Positions 28,389 to 38,055 of a DNA stretch of 64,000 nucleotides are shown here, one piece after another. The notes beneath the pieces were generated by a model. The model worked only from the letters and a program-made list of their open reading frames with translations. It was not told the origin of the DNA and did no database searches. Position numbers and translations under genes: made by a program. This DNA comes from Mycolicibacterium alvei (GTDB lineage Bacteria; Actinomycetota; Actinomycetes; Mycobacteriales; Mycobacteriaceae). Position 1 is the first letter of the stretch, and each line of letters opens with the position of its first letter. The stretch is taken from NCBI RefSeq assembly GCF_010727325.1, contig NZ_AP022565.1, positions 2,356,001 through 2,420,000 on the forward strand. The letters are read 5' to 3'.

Positions 28389-28427
28389 CCGATCACCGCC
28401 CGCGGATCGGGCGCGGGCGGTGATCGG
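28389..28427 (-). terminator. 16-bp stem hairpin behind the secreted protein gene
   Basis: CCGATCACCGCCCGCG (28389-28404) is fully complementary to CGCGGGCGGTGATCGG (28412-28427), with a seven-base loop. It starts eleven bases after the stop at 28438. No T-run follows, so it is an I-shaped terminator. Confidence 0.75.
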
Positions 28428-28437
28428 CGACACCTCG

Positions 28438-28863
28438 CTAGTTCGAACCGGTGTCTGACGACGAGTGGCTGCCCCCAGGCGCCATGGGTTCGGTCGTCGG
28501 CGCAACGCTGTGCGGCGCCGTCCCCTGAGAGACCCCGCCCGGGCGCTCAGTGCTGCCGTTCTGGCTGAACGAGATGGTCCCCAGGTTGTTGGTGCAGACC
28601 ACGTGGTCGGTGCTGTTCGCGTCGACCCCCTGCACCGCGGTGGTCAACGATGCCGTGTCGGTGTTCTCGCACACCCCCGCGGCGATCTGCGCGGCCGCGG
28701 CGTCGTCGATGTTCTCCAGGACGGAGACATTGCCGAGGGTGAGGTTGACCTTGCCGTCTCCGGCAGTTTCGGGCGCGGCGTTGGCGATACCCAGGCCGAC
28801 GGTAAACAGCAGCGACCCGCCGAGCATCGCGCCCGCAGTCGCTGTCTTCGCGAAGTTCCCCAC
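28438..28863 (-). CDS. Small secreted protein
   Basis: From the GTG at 28863 (GGAAGGAG seven bases upstream) the 141-residue precursor reads 'GNFAKTATAGAMLGGSLLFTVGLGIANAAPETAG': basic start, hydrophobic core and an AxA cleavage site (ANA/AP). The mature part has 'KVNLTLGNVSVLENIDDAAAAQIAAGVCENTD', a second Cys in 'DHVVCTNNLGTISFS', and a Pro/Ser-rich C-terminus. The Cys pair suggests one disulfide. I do not recognise a named family. It lies between glmM and rpsI with its own upstream region and a strong hairpin at its end. Confidence 0.78.
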   Translation of the reverse strand: MGNFAKTATAGAMLGGSLLFTVGLGIANAAPETAGDGKVNLTLGNVSVLENIDDAAAAQIAAGVCENTDTASLTTAVQGVDANSTDHVVCTNNLGTISFSQNGSTERPGGVSQGTAPHSVAPTTEPMAPGGSHSSSDTGSN

Positions 28864-29131
28864 AATTGCTCCTTCCGATAAGCGGCACCCCGGGCCCCCG
28901 ACGTCGATACGACGTCCACCGGGTGGCAGGAAGGTCCTGCGAGCGCAACCCTGCTGACACAAAGCGGCCCCCTGCTCTCCGCCCAGAGGTCTTCCACGCC
29001 GTGGCGGTCCTCAAACCCGAATCCGGAAAAAAGTTGTGAGCGGTCGCGCGCCGTTTTCTGCACCAGGGTCGTGGATGGGGCGAAACGCCGACCGTGGCGT
29101 CGAAAACGACGCAGTTCAACGACCAAAAACA
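28864..29131. other. 268-base upstream region of the secreted protein gene
   Basis: No coding frame with mycobacterial character is apparent. It holds a dyad ACGTCG-ATA-CGACGT at 28901-28915, 38 bases before the secreted-protein start, which could be an operator or overlap a TATCGA -10 box on the minus strand. A weaker CCACG/CGTGG dyad lies near 28995-29005. Nothing else is supported. Confidence 0.5.
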
Positions 29132-29168
29132 AACCCGCCGGGTGTGTACAGGACACACCCGGCGGGTT
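29132..29168 (-). terminator. Intrinsic terminator of rplM-rpsI
   Basis: AACCCGCCGGGTGTGT (29132-29147) and ACACACCCGGCGGGTT (29153-29168) form a perfect 16-bp stem with a five-base loop. In the direction of rpsI transcription it is followed by TTTGTTTTTGG, so this is a canonical intrinsic terminator, rare in this window. Confidence 0.95.
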
Positions 29169-29191
29169 CGTTCGGCCACGAAGGCGACAGA

Positions 29192-29676
<485 letters not shown>

Positions 29677-29680
<4 letters not shown>

Positions 29681-30120
29681 TGGGCCACCTGCTTGATCTC
29701 GTACGGAACCGGCTGCTGCGCGGCGTGCGGATGATCCGGACCGGCGTAGACCTTGAGCTTCTTCTGGATCTGCCGACCAAGCTTGGTGTGGGGCAGCATG
29801 CCGATGATGGCGTTCTCGACGACGCGGGTCGGGTGCTTCTCCAGCAGGTCACCGATCGCGCGCTTGCGCAGACCGCCCGGGTAACCCGAGTGGCTGTAAG
29901 CAAACTTGTTGGTGAGCTTGTTGCCGCTGACGGCAATCTTCTCGGCGTTGACGACGATGACGAAGTCGCCACCATCGACATTCGGCGTGAATGTCGGCTT
30001 GTGCTTGCCGCGGAGCAGCTTGGCTGCTTCGACGGCGAGCCGGCCGAGCACCACGTCTTGGGCGTCGATGACGTACCACGAATGTGTGGTGTCACCCGCC
30101 TTCGGCGTGTACGTAGGCAC
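29677..30120 (-). CDS. rplM: 50S ribosomal protein L13
   Basis: The 147-residue protein starts '(M)[40 protein letters not shown]' and contains '[29 protein letters not shown]', matching L13. The GTG at 30120 is set by family length and a GAGG box; a longer opening to 30252 would run through the leader. It heads the rplM-rpsI operon, with a -35/-10 promoter 139 bases upstream and a structured leader. Confidence 0.97.
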
Positions 30121-30228
30121 AGCGCATACCTCTTCTATTCTCGGGTTAGATCCCAGGATGTCCCGGGTGCCGGTCGCGGTGCATGTACTCGGTTTTCCCG
30201 GCGACCGACGTTGACCCGGGACCCGCTT

Positions 30229-30240
30229 GCCCCTAAGGGC
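30229..30240 (-). promoter_or_regulatory. Small hairpin motif in the rplM leader
   Basis: GCCCCTAAGGGC forms a short TGCCC/GGGCA stem with a CTAA loop, 110 bases upstream of rplM. The identical 12-mer occurs before rpsM at 54614-54625, in the same orientation relative to a ribosomal gene. Confidence 0.5.
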
Positions 30241-30258
30241 AGCACACACCAACGGAGC

Positions 30259-30288
30259 AGCTTACCGGTGAGCGTCCATGCAGGTCAA
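30259..30288 (-). promoter_or_regulatory. rplM-rpsI promoter
   Basis: On the minus strand TTGACC (30283-30288) and TAAGCT (30259-30264) are 18 bases apart, a good housekeeping-type pair. The -35 box lies six bases past the stop of the alcohol dehydrogenase gene. Confidence 0.65.
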
Positions 30289-30293
30289 AACGA

Positions 30294-31355
30294 CTACCGG
30301 TAGTCGATGACGACCCGACCGTCGATCTGCCCACGTTCCATCCGGCCGAACACCTCGTTGATCTGATCCAGTGACGTCGTCTCGACGACCGGGTGGATCA
30401 GGCCACGGGCGTAGAAGTCCAGCGCCTCGGCCATGTCCTGACGGGTACCCACGATCGAGCCGCGGATCGTCAGCCCCTTGAGCACGATGTCGAAGATGGG
30501 CGCCGGGAAATCTCCGGGCGGAAGGCCGTTGAACACGATGGTGCCACCACGCCGGGCCAGACCGATGGCCTGGCCGAAGGCCTGCGGATGCACCGCCGTG
30601 ACCAGTACTCCGTGTACCCCACCGGTCGCCTTCTGCACCTCCTCGACCACATCTGAGGTCTTGGCATTCACCGTCACCTCGGCGCCGAACCGGCTGGCCA
30701 GCGCGAGTTTCGCATCGTCGATATCGATGGCGACGACCCGCAGACCCATCGCCCGGGCGTACTGCACGGCAATGTGCCCCAGTCCCCCGACACCGGAGAT
30801 CGCCACCCACTGCCCCGGCCTGGTGTCGGTCACCTTCAGGCCTTTGTAGACCGTCACGCCGGCACACAGGATCGGTGCCACCTCGACGGGGTCGACGTTG
30901 TCGGGGATGCGGGCGGCGTAGGCGGTATTGACCAACATGTAGGAGCCGAAGCTGCCGTTGACGCTGTAGCCGCCGTTCTGCTGGCTCTCACACAGTGTCT
31001 CCCAGCCGGTACGGCAGTATTCGCAGCTACCGCAGGCCGACCACAACCAGGCATTGCCGACCTTGTCACCGACCTTGAGGTCCGTCACCCCGGGTCCCAG
31101 CGCCACCACGGTGCCGTACCCTTCGTGGCCCGGAACGAAGGGCGGACTGGGCTTCACCGGCCAATCCCCATGTGCGGCATGCAGATCGGTGTGGCAGACG
31201 CCCGAGGTCTCCAGTTCGACCAAGGCCTCACCCGGACCGGGTGTCGGCAGTTCAAGATCGGAAACCTGTAGCGGTGCACCGAATTCGGTCACCATCGCGG
31301 CGCGCATCGAGCCGGCACTGTTGGCGCTGACACCGTCGTCAAGGGTCTGGGTCAT
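30294..31355 (-). CDS. Zinc-dependent alcohol dehydrogenase (AdhP-type)
   Basis: The 353-residue medium-chain dehydrogenase has catalytic zinc ligands in 'SGVCHTDLHAAHGDWP' and 'PGHEGYGTV', the four-Cys structural zinc site 'CGSCEYCRTGWETLC', and the Rossmann 'ISGVGGLGHIAVQYARAMGLRVVAIDIDD' with an Asp pattern favouring NAD. It oxidises primary alcohols or reduces aldehydes. It follows the aldehyde dehydrogenase gene on the same strand (96-base gap), so alcohol to aldehyde to acid conversion is the likely joint job, under the GAF regulator upstream. Confidence 0.92.
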   Translation of the reverse strand: MTQTLDDGVSANSAGSMRAAMVTEFGAPLQVSDLELPTPGPGEALVELETSGVCHTDLHAAHGDWPVKPSPPFVPGHEGYGTVVALGPGVTDLKVGDKVGNAWLWSACGSCEYCRTGWETLCESQQNGGYSVNGSFGSYMLVNTAYAARIPDNVDPVEVAPILCAGVTVYKGLKVTDTRPGQWVAISGVGGLGHIAVQYARAMGLRVVAIDIDDAKLALASRFGAEVTVNAKTSDVVEEVQKATGGVHGVLVTAVHPQAFGQAIGLARRGGTIVFNGLPPGDFPAPIFDIVLKGLTIRGSIVGTRQDMAEALDFYARGLIHPVVETTSLDQINEVFGRMERGQIDGRVVIDYR

Positions 31356-31451
31356 GAGTCATTCCGTTCGTGAAAGATGTTGCTGTCGACTGATTCTTGT
31401 TGTTATCCGGTTGTGTAGTTCACAGGCAGCAGCGTTGCGGCAACAGAACGC

Positions 31452-32975
<1,524 letters not shown>

Positions 32976-33037
32976 GGCAATCTCCTGCAGTCGGACACTG
33001 AAATGTGTCGGTGATCACTAAAGGTAGTCAGGAGTAG

Positions 33038-33074
33038 GTTGCAGCGCGGTTGCACAGATAATCGGACCGTTGCA
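33038..33074. promoter_or_regulatory. Three phased GTTGCA direct repeats upstream of the aldehyde dehydrogenase
   Basis: GTTGCA occurs at 33038-33043, 33049-33054 and 33069-33074, at offsets of 11 and 20 bases, close to one and two helical turns. They lie about 65-100 bases upstream of the aldehyde dehydrogenase start, a typical activator position. Confidence 0.55.
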
Positions 33075-33097
33075 GACCTCAGAACGCCGGAAATCAG

Positions 33098-33147
33098 CAC
33101 GTCGGCGGGCCGACAAGATCAACACGTCGGCGGGCCGACAAGATCAA
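33098..33147. repeat. Two 25-bp tandem copies, each with a small hairpin, over the regulator stop
   Basis: Bases 33098-33122 are repeated exactly at 33123-33147. Each copy contains GTCGGC-GG-GCCGAC, a 6-bp stem with a two-base loop. The second copy includes the TGA stop of the GAF regulator (33144-33146). The pair may act as a double terminator. Confidence 0.9.
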
Positions 33148-34409
33148 CCCAGTTCGGCGTCGATCCCGGCCAGATGACCGCGGGCCTGCGCCCTGACCAC
33201 CGGATCGGCCTGGGCATGGTCGTGCAACGTCCGCCAGCCCTGCCGATCGTCACGGCCGTCGGGAAGTGCCAACCACCGCCGCAGCAGGCTCAGATCACTT
33301 CCGGTCAGCACGGCTTCGCGCAGGCCGGCACTCAGCTCGGTACGCAGTCGCGCGATCGCCGGCGAGACCGATTGCGGCAACAACGCCCCCGAATACGCGT
33401 CCAGGGCGGCCGAGACATTCCCGGTCTGCAGCGCGTCGTAGACATCTGCCATGTCGCTGGCAACCGGCGCCAACAGGCGGTAAGGCCGGGACTCGACGTA
33501 GGTGCTGCCGATGACCCGGCGCAGCCGCGACACCTCGGCCCGCACGGTAACCACATCGAGGTCTTTGTCGTCGAGCAGCATGGCCAGGTGATCGGCGCTC
33601 AAACCCTCGGGGTGCCGGATCAGCAGGACCAGGATGTCGGCGTGCCTGCCGGTCAGCGCACTGGACTGCGGGCGGCCTGCGGCATCGGTCACGTGCCAGC
33701 GAGGGCGGTCGGCGCCCAGCACGGTGAGCCGGGCTCCCTCGGTCGCGGCCGGGGCGGCGGGCCCGGTGAGCCGCAGCAGGGCCAACTGGTTTTCGACGGC
33801 GACCGCAGTCGCTCTGACCAGGGCTAAGGTCTGCGGTGAGGCGACCGTGGCGCCGCCGGTCAGGTCGATGGCACCGAGCAGCACCCCGGTCGTCGGGTCG
33901 TGCACCGGTACCGCGGTGCAGCTCCAGGAGTGCACCGTGCGGGAGAAGTGCTCCGACCCCAAGATCTGCAGTTCACGGTCGAGCGCCAGCGCCGTACCTG
34001 GCGCGTTGGTCCCGGCAACCCGCTCGCTCCAGTCCGACCCGGGCACGAAGTTCATCGCCTCGGCCTTCCGGCGCGCACCGGGGTCACCTTCGACCCACAA
34101 CAGGGTGCCGTCGGCCGCGGTGATGGCCACCACCACTCCGGAATCGACGGCATCGTCGACCAGGAGTCGACGGATCAGCGGCAGCGTGGACGCCAGCGGA
34201 TGGGCATCGCGCAACTCGGTCAGTGCCGCCGCTGCGGCCGCCGCCCGGGTGCCCAGATCGGGGTCCACTCCCGTTGCCAGGCTGCGCTGCCAGCTCTCCA
34301 CGATGACTCGGCGCACCGGAGTGGAATCGAGGGAATCGGCGTCGACCTGGCCCCCGACGAACAGGTCATGGATCGCGCGCACCTTCGCGGGTAGGGCACG
34401 GGTGGACAC
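33144..34409 (-). CDS. GAF-domain transcriptional regulator (AcoR-like, without AAA domain)
   Basis: The protein (421 residues from the GTG at 34409) begins 'STRALPAKVRAIHDLFVGGQ', then 'VRRVIVESWQRSLATGVDPD', the usual AcoR-type N-terminus. A GAF domain follows (about 70-220, with 'GTNAPGTALALDRELQILGSEHF'), then a winged-helix-like C-terminal region ('ALTGRHADILVLLIRHPEGLSADHLAMLLDDKDLDVVTVRAEVSRLRRVIG'). It lacks the sigma-54 AAA domain, as expected for mycobacteria. It lies directly upstream of the aldehyde and alcohol dehydrogenase genes on the same strand and probably controls them. The start is uncertain: GGGAGG sits only four bases before this GTG, and an ATG at 34478 is also in frame. 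Confidence 0.85.
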   Translation of the reverse strand: MSTRALPAKVRAIHDLFVGGQVDADSLDSTPVRRVIVESWQRSLATGVDPDLGTRAAAAAAALTELRDAHPLASTLPLIRRLLVDDAVDSGVVVAITAADGTLLWVEGDPGARRKAEAMNFVPGSDWSERVAGTNAPGTALALDRELQILGSEHFSRTVHSWSCTAVPVHDPTTGVLLGAIDLTGGATVASPQTLALVRATAVAVENQLALLRLTGPAAPAATEGARLTVLGADRPRWHVTDAAGRPQSSALTGRHADILVLLIRHPEGLSADHLAMLLDDKDLDVVTVRAEVSRLRRVIGSTYVESRPYRLLAPVASDMADVYDALQTGNVSAALDAYSGALLPQSVSPAIARLRTELSAGLREAVLTGSDLSLLRRWLALPDGRDDRQGWRTLHDHAQADPVVRAQARGHLAGIDAELG

Positions 34410-34575
34410 CCGGCCTCCCGCATTTCTCGATGCGGCCACGGCAATCACGCTCCCGGCGTCGGACCAGCGGCATGGCATTCACGCGTGTCCGCCAGGATAG
34501 TTGACCGGCCGGACCTGTGATGGATACCACCCGCAGGTCAGCCCTCAGAACTCGGGGAATCCACCCCACTACCCG

Positions 34576-34581
34576 TATAGT
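34576..34581 (+). promoter_or_regulatory. -10 box of the DEAD-box helicase
   Basis: TATAGT predicts a transcript with a leader of about 110 bases before the TTG at 34699. Long leaders are common on helicase genes induced by cold or translation stress; the region is GC-rich but I see no clear structure beyond small dyads. Confidence 0.5.
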
Positions 34582-34698
34582 TGGGGCACGGCGGCTTGTC
34601 TGTTCTGCCTTTGCCGCCTTCTCGATCGTCAACCGAGCGCCGCGAGATATCACTCGCGCCGGGCAGGACGACCGCCCTCTATTTTCGGAGCTTTCATT

Positions 34699-36114
34699 TT
34701 GTCTGTCCAAGAAATCCCTGGCACTGCTGTGCCCACTTTCGCCGAGCTCGGCCTGCCCGCCGAGATCGTCGCCACCCTCGCCGGAAACGGCGTGGAGTCC
34801 CCCTTCCCGATCCAGGCCGCGACCCTGCCCGATTCCCTCAAGGGCCGCGATGTGCTCGGCCGCGGCCGCACCGGCTCCGGCAAGACGTACGCATTCCTGC
34901 TTCCGCTGGTGGCCCGCCTGGCGACCAGTGGCACCCGCCGGGCACCGAACCGGCCGCGCGCGCTGATCCTGGCGCCCACCCGCGAGCTCGTGACCCAGAT
35001 CCAGGCCTCGCTGGCCCCGTTGGCTGCGGCAACCGGCCTGCGCTCGGTCAACATCTTCGGTGGCGTGGGCGCCAACCCGCAGATCTCCGCGCTCAGAGGC
35101 GGCGTCGACATCGTGATCGCCTGCCCGGGCCGGCTCGAGGACCACATGCGGTCCGGCCATGCCGACCTGTCCGCGGTGGAGATCACCGTGCTCGACGAGG
35201 CCGACCACATGGCCGACCTCGGGTTCCTGCCCGGCGTGAAGCGCCTGCTGGACCGCACCCCGAAAGACTGCCAGCGCCTGCTGTTCTCGGCCACGCTCGA
35301 CGCCGGGGTCGACGTGCTGGTCAAGCGCTATCTGCACGATCCCGTGGTGCACAGTGTCGATTCGGCACAGTCACCGGTGTCCGCGATGGTGCACCACGTG
35401 CTGCACGTGGACAACGCCGCACGGGTCAACGTCGTCGCCGATCTGGCTGCCGCCCCGGGCCGCACCATCGTCTTCGCCCGCACCAAGCACGGGGCAAAAA
35501 ACCTTGCTCGCCAGCTTAATTCGCGTGGCGTTTCCGCTGTTGAGCTGCACGGCAACCTGTCCCAGAATGCCCGCACGCGCAATCTCACGGCATTTTCCGA
35601 CGGATCGGCGGCAGTTCTGGTGGCCACCGACATCGCCGCCCGCGGTATCCACGTTGACGACGTCAGCCTGGTCGTCCACGCCGACCCGCCCGTCGAGCAC
35701 AAGGCCTACCTGCACCGGTCCGGGCGCACCGCCCGCGCCGGGAACGAGGGCACCGTCGTGACTCTCATGCATGACGCGCAGGTGTCGGATGTGCGCACCC
35801 TGACCAAGAAGGCCGGGGTCAAGCCCACCATCACCCGGATCAACAACGTGGACCACCCGGTGCTGCGTGAGATCGCCCCCGGGGAGCGGGTTTTCGGTGA
35901 TCCGATCCGTCAGGAGCCGGTCGCTCAGGCCACCCAGGCACCGCGCCGTCAGGGCGGTAGGTCCGGGCAGCAACAGAATCGCAACCGCCCCAACGGGTCC
36001 GGCCGCAACGGCGGCGGCGCCCACGCAGCCCGGTCCGGTGCCGGTGCCGGCGGACAGCGCGGTGGTGGACACCGCCGACCCCGTCGCGGAGGCGACGCCG
36101 GCTCGGCCCGCTAG
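34699..36114 (+). CDS. DEAD-box RNA helicase (RhlE-like)
   Basis: From the TTG at 34699 (CGGAG eight bases upstream) the 471-residue helicase begins '(M)SVQEIPGTAVPTFAELGLP' and shows the Q-motif 'PFPIQAATLP', motif I 'GRTGSGKTYAF', Ia 'LAPTRELVTQI', II 'VLDEADHMADLGF', III 'LLFSATLD', V 'ATDIAARGIHVDDV' and VI 'YLHRSGRTARAG'. The C-terminus (about 400-471) is basic, Gly/Arg/Asn-rich and presumably binds RNA. An in-frame opening to 34501 would add a Cys-rich segment upstream of the ribosome site and is rejected. The gene lies between the dehydrogenase block and ESX-4, convergent with esxT across a strong hairpin. Confidence 0.93.
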   Translation: MSVQEIPGTAVPTFAELGLPAEIVATLAGNGVESPFPIQAATLPDSLKGRDVLGRGRTGSGKTYAFLLPLVARLATSGTRRAPNRPRALILAPTRELVTQIQASLAPLAAATGLRSVNIFGGVGANPQISALRGGVDIVIACPGRLEDHMRSGHADLSAVEITVLDEADHMADLGFLPGVKRLLDRTPKDCQRLLFSATLDAGVDVLVKRYLHDPVVHSVDSAQSPVSAMVHHVLHVDNAARVNVVADLAAAPGRTIVFARTKHGAKNLARQLNSRGVSAVELHGNLSQNARTRNLTAFSDGSAAVLVATDIAARGIHVDDVSLVVHADPPVEHKAYLHRSGRTARAGNEGTVVTLMHDAQVSDVRTLTKKAGVKPTITRINNVDHPVLREIAPGERVFGDPIRQEPVAQATQAPRRQGGRSGQQQNRNRPNGSGRNGGGAHAARSGAGAGGQRGGGHRRPRRGGDAGSAR

Positions 36115-36123
36115 AGACGAAAG

Positions 36124-36166
36124 TGTGCGGTCCCGCTCGGTCCTCTCCACCGAACGGGACCGCACA
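36124..36166. terminator. Bidirectional terminator between the helicase and esxT
   Basis: GTGCGGTCCCG (36125-36135) pairs with CGGGACCGCAC (36155-36165), extended by one A-T pair. An inner TCGGT/ACCGA stem closes a seven-base loop. It lies between convergent stop codons. Confidence 0.9.
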
Positions 36167-36187
36167 TGTCTTCCGGGGTGATCGGCC

Positions 36188-36484
36188 TCAGACTCCCCAC
36201 GCGTTGGCCGCGCTGCGGTCGGTCGCGGCCACCTCGTCGGCGCCGTCGCGCACCGCATTGCCCAGGGAGAACAGAATCTCGTTGAGGGCCGCCGCGGCCT
36301 GGTTCCAGCGCGCCTGCTCGACGGCGTAGGCCTGCGCGGCCTCACGCGTCCAGACCTGCTGCAACGGCGCGATCTGCGAACGTAATTCATCGAGCGCGGC
36401 GTTGAATCGGCTCGACGTGGTGTGGATCTCCTGGCGAACCGAGTATTCGATCTCGCCGAAGTTGTATGACAGCACGTGATCCAT
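36188..36484 (-). CDS. esxT: ESX-4 WXG100 protein EsxT
   Basis: The 98-residue protein has two long helices around a turn at 'LQQVWTREAAQAYAVEQARWNQ'. The WXG is degenerate: W45-Thr-Arg. Length, helix pattern and position behind esxU in the ESX-4 locus identify EsxT. ESX proteins are secreted as heterodimers, here presumably with EsxU, whose gene ends 12 bases upstream. The C-terminal secretion signal YxxxD/E is not obvious in EsxT. Confidence 0.88.
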   Translation of the reverse strand: MDHVLSYNFGEIEYSVRQEIHTTSSRFNAALDELRSQIAPLQQVWTREAAQAYAVEQARWNQAAAALNEILFSLGNAVRDGADEVAATDRSAANAWGV

Positions 36485-36496
36485 GGCCGATGCCGA

Positions 36497-36820
36497 TCAG
36501 ATGCCGTCGCCGACGACGCCGAGCCGCTGCGCGTGAGCGTCGGCAGCGGCACGCAGCGTGCGCTCGTTGGTCCGGATGGTCTCGGCGATCCGGCCCAGTG
36601 TGGTGTGCAGAGTCAGCGATTCGCCGTTCCAGCGGTCCACCACGGTGCGGAACCGCGCCGCAGCCACGCCGCCCCATACCGACGGTGGCACGCTGCTCAT
36701 CTTTCCGATGAAGGTCGCCAACATGGCCCGGACATCGTCGTTGAGCACGTCGATCCGGCCTGCCACGCTCGTCATCATCTCGAAGTCGGTGCCCAACGGC
36801 CCCGTCAGTCCTGTTGGCAT
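36497..36820 (-). CDS. esxU: ESX-4 WXG100 protein EsxU
   Basis: The 107-residue protein starts 'MPTGLTGPLGTDFEMMTSVAGRIDVLNDDVRAML' and has the WXG turn as 'SVWGGVAAARFRTVVDRWNGES', followed by a second helix. The ATG at 36820 is chosen by family length over an opening to 37021. It sits between the Rv3446c-like gene and esxT, as in M. tuberculosis. It is probably the partner of EsxT and is exported through EccC4. Confidence 0.9.
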   Translation of the reverse strand: MPTGLTGPLGTDFEMMTSVAGRIDVLNDDVRAMLATFIGKMSSVPPSVWGGVAAARFRTVVDRWNGESLTLHTTLGRIAETIRTNERTLRAAADAHAQRLGVVGDGI

Positions 36821-36897
36821 GTCCTCTGGCCTCCGGTCTCGTCTTGCGGGATATAACAATTCGACGCAGCACCGCCCGGTTTGGTTCCATCCGATTT

Positions 36898-38055
36898 TCA
36901 GAACACCGCGTGCGCGGACCCGATGGCCGCCTCGCAGGCCGGACGGACGGCTTCCTCGCGACCCGGTGCGCTCTGGCATCCGACCGCGATCCGCACGGCA
37001 CCGTCGGCGAACACCGCCCACCGGATCTCCCGCCCGGTACGGACCTCCCGGTAGCTGACCACCGACCGGGCGGCGACGACCGCGGACGGGTCGAAGTCGA
37101 CAAAAATGCCCGCAGGTTGCTCCTCGAGTGCGCGGCCCACGGTGTCGGCAACCGTGCCGTCACCGACACCGGACTGGGTCAGGTGAATCATCATCTGTGG
37201 GTCGCTCGGCGAAACCACCTCAAGCCGAGCCGATCCCGGGCCATCGGTGACCCGCCGCACGGCCCAGCCAGCCGCAATCTGCATACCCACCCGGCCCTCG
37301 ACCACCACCGTCATCGACGGATCGTCCGCGGGTCCGCCCCGGGCAACGACGATCCCACCCAACACCAACGCCGCAGCCGCAGCCGCAGCCGCAGCCGCGC
37401 ATATCGCGCCCCGACCAGTCCGTCTCCGGCTACCGATCTGCTCCTCGGCCGTGTCGTCCGGCACGACAGGGGTGTCGCGCCAGAACCAGGTGTCGGCCAC
37501 GTTCGCCACCACGCCACGGCCGCGAAGCGCCGCCGCCACCGCGTGGCCCAGTGGCACCGCTCCGACCACCTCCGCCGGAGCATCGACGACCACCTGTGCC
37601 GACGTGCCGGCGAGCGCTATCACCGCACGCACCACTGTGTCCGGATTCGGATCGCCCTCGCAATGGCGGGCCAGTGCGATGTCACCGGTATCCACACCCG
37701 ACACCATGACGACCTCGTCGGCAATCTCGACGACCACCGAAGACACGCCGGGCGGGAAGTCGCTCAGGGCCTGAACCCGCCGCATCACCACAACGTCGGA
37801 ATCCCTCGCGGCTTCCCGCACACGGTCACAACGCTCGGTGGACCACCAGGTCGGACACACCAGGGTGAGCGACCGTGCCCCTGCACCGGCGGAATCGAGA
37901 ACCTCGGCCCACAGATCCGACACCGCAACGGGTTCGTCGTCGACCAGGGCGATTTCGTCGTCGATTCCGGCGACGGCGACTGCCGCAAGGTCCGCCGACA
38001 CCGGGCCGGGTCCACACACGGTCACCGGCCCTACCGCCACGACCGTTGACCTCAC
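36898..38055 (-). CDS. Type VII secretion-associated protein, Rv3446c family
   Basis: The 385-residue protein has an N-terminal cytosolic part resembling an actin/ASKHA-like or regulatory fold ('VTVCGPGPVSADLAAVAVAGIDDEIALVDDEPVAV'). One membrane helix follows, built on a polyalanine run ('AICAAAAAAAAAALVLGGIVVARG', about residues 222-245). A C-terminal extracytoplasmic domain has 'VVVEGRVGMQIAAGWAVRRVTDGPGSARLEVVSPSDPQMMIHLTQS', the hallmark of the Rv3446c C-terminal domain found only at ESX-4 loci. The GTG start overlaps the eccC4 stop by four bases. The polyalanine is encoded by a hexanucleotide repeat (37367-37398). Confidence 0.88.
   Translation of the reverse strand: MRSTVVAVGPVTVCGPGPVSADLAAVAVAGIDDEIALVDDEPVAVSDLWAEVLDSAGAGARSLTLVCPTWWSTERCDRVREAARDSDVVVMRRVQALSDFPPGVSSVVVEIADEVVMVSGVDTGDIALARHCEGDPNPDTVVRAVIALAGTSAQVVVDAPAEVVGAVPLGHAVAAALRGRGVVANVADTWFWRDTPVVPDDTAEEQIGSRRRTGRGAICAAAAAAAAAALVLGGIVVARGGPADDPSMTVVVEGRVGMQIAAGWAVRRVTDGPGSARLEVVSPSDPQMMIHLTQSGVGDGTVADTVGRALEEQPAGIFVDFDPSAVVAARSVVSYREVRTGREIRWAVFADGAVRIAVGCQSAPGREEAVRPACEAAIGSAHAVF

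Noticed and set aside
28864..29131. A hidden small gene in the 268-base gap before the secreted protein
   Set aside because: Open frames there are Arg/Pro/Ser-rich or run antisense through neighbouring genes, with no ribosome site that fits.
34501..34698. An N-terminal extension of the DEAD-box helicase
   Set aside because: It would precede a good CGGAG site and a TTG start, adds a Cys-rich stretch unlike the family, and starts upstream of the -10 box at 34576.
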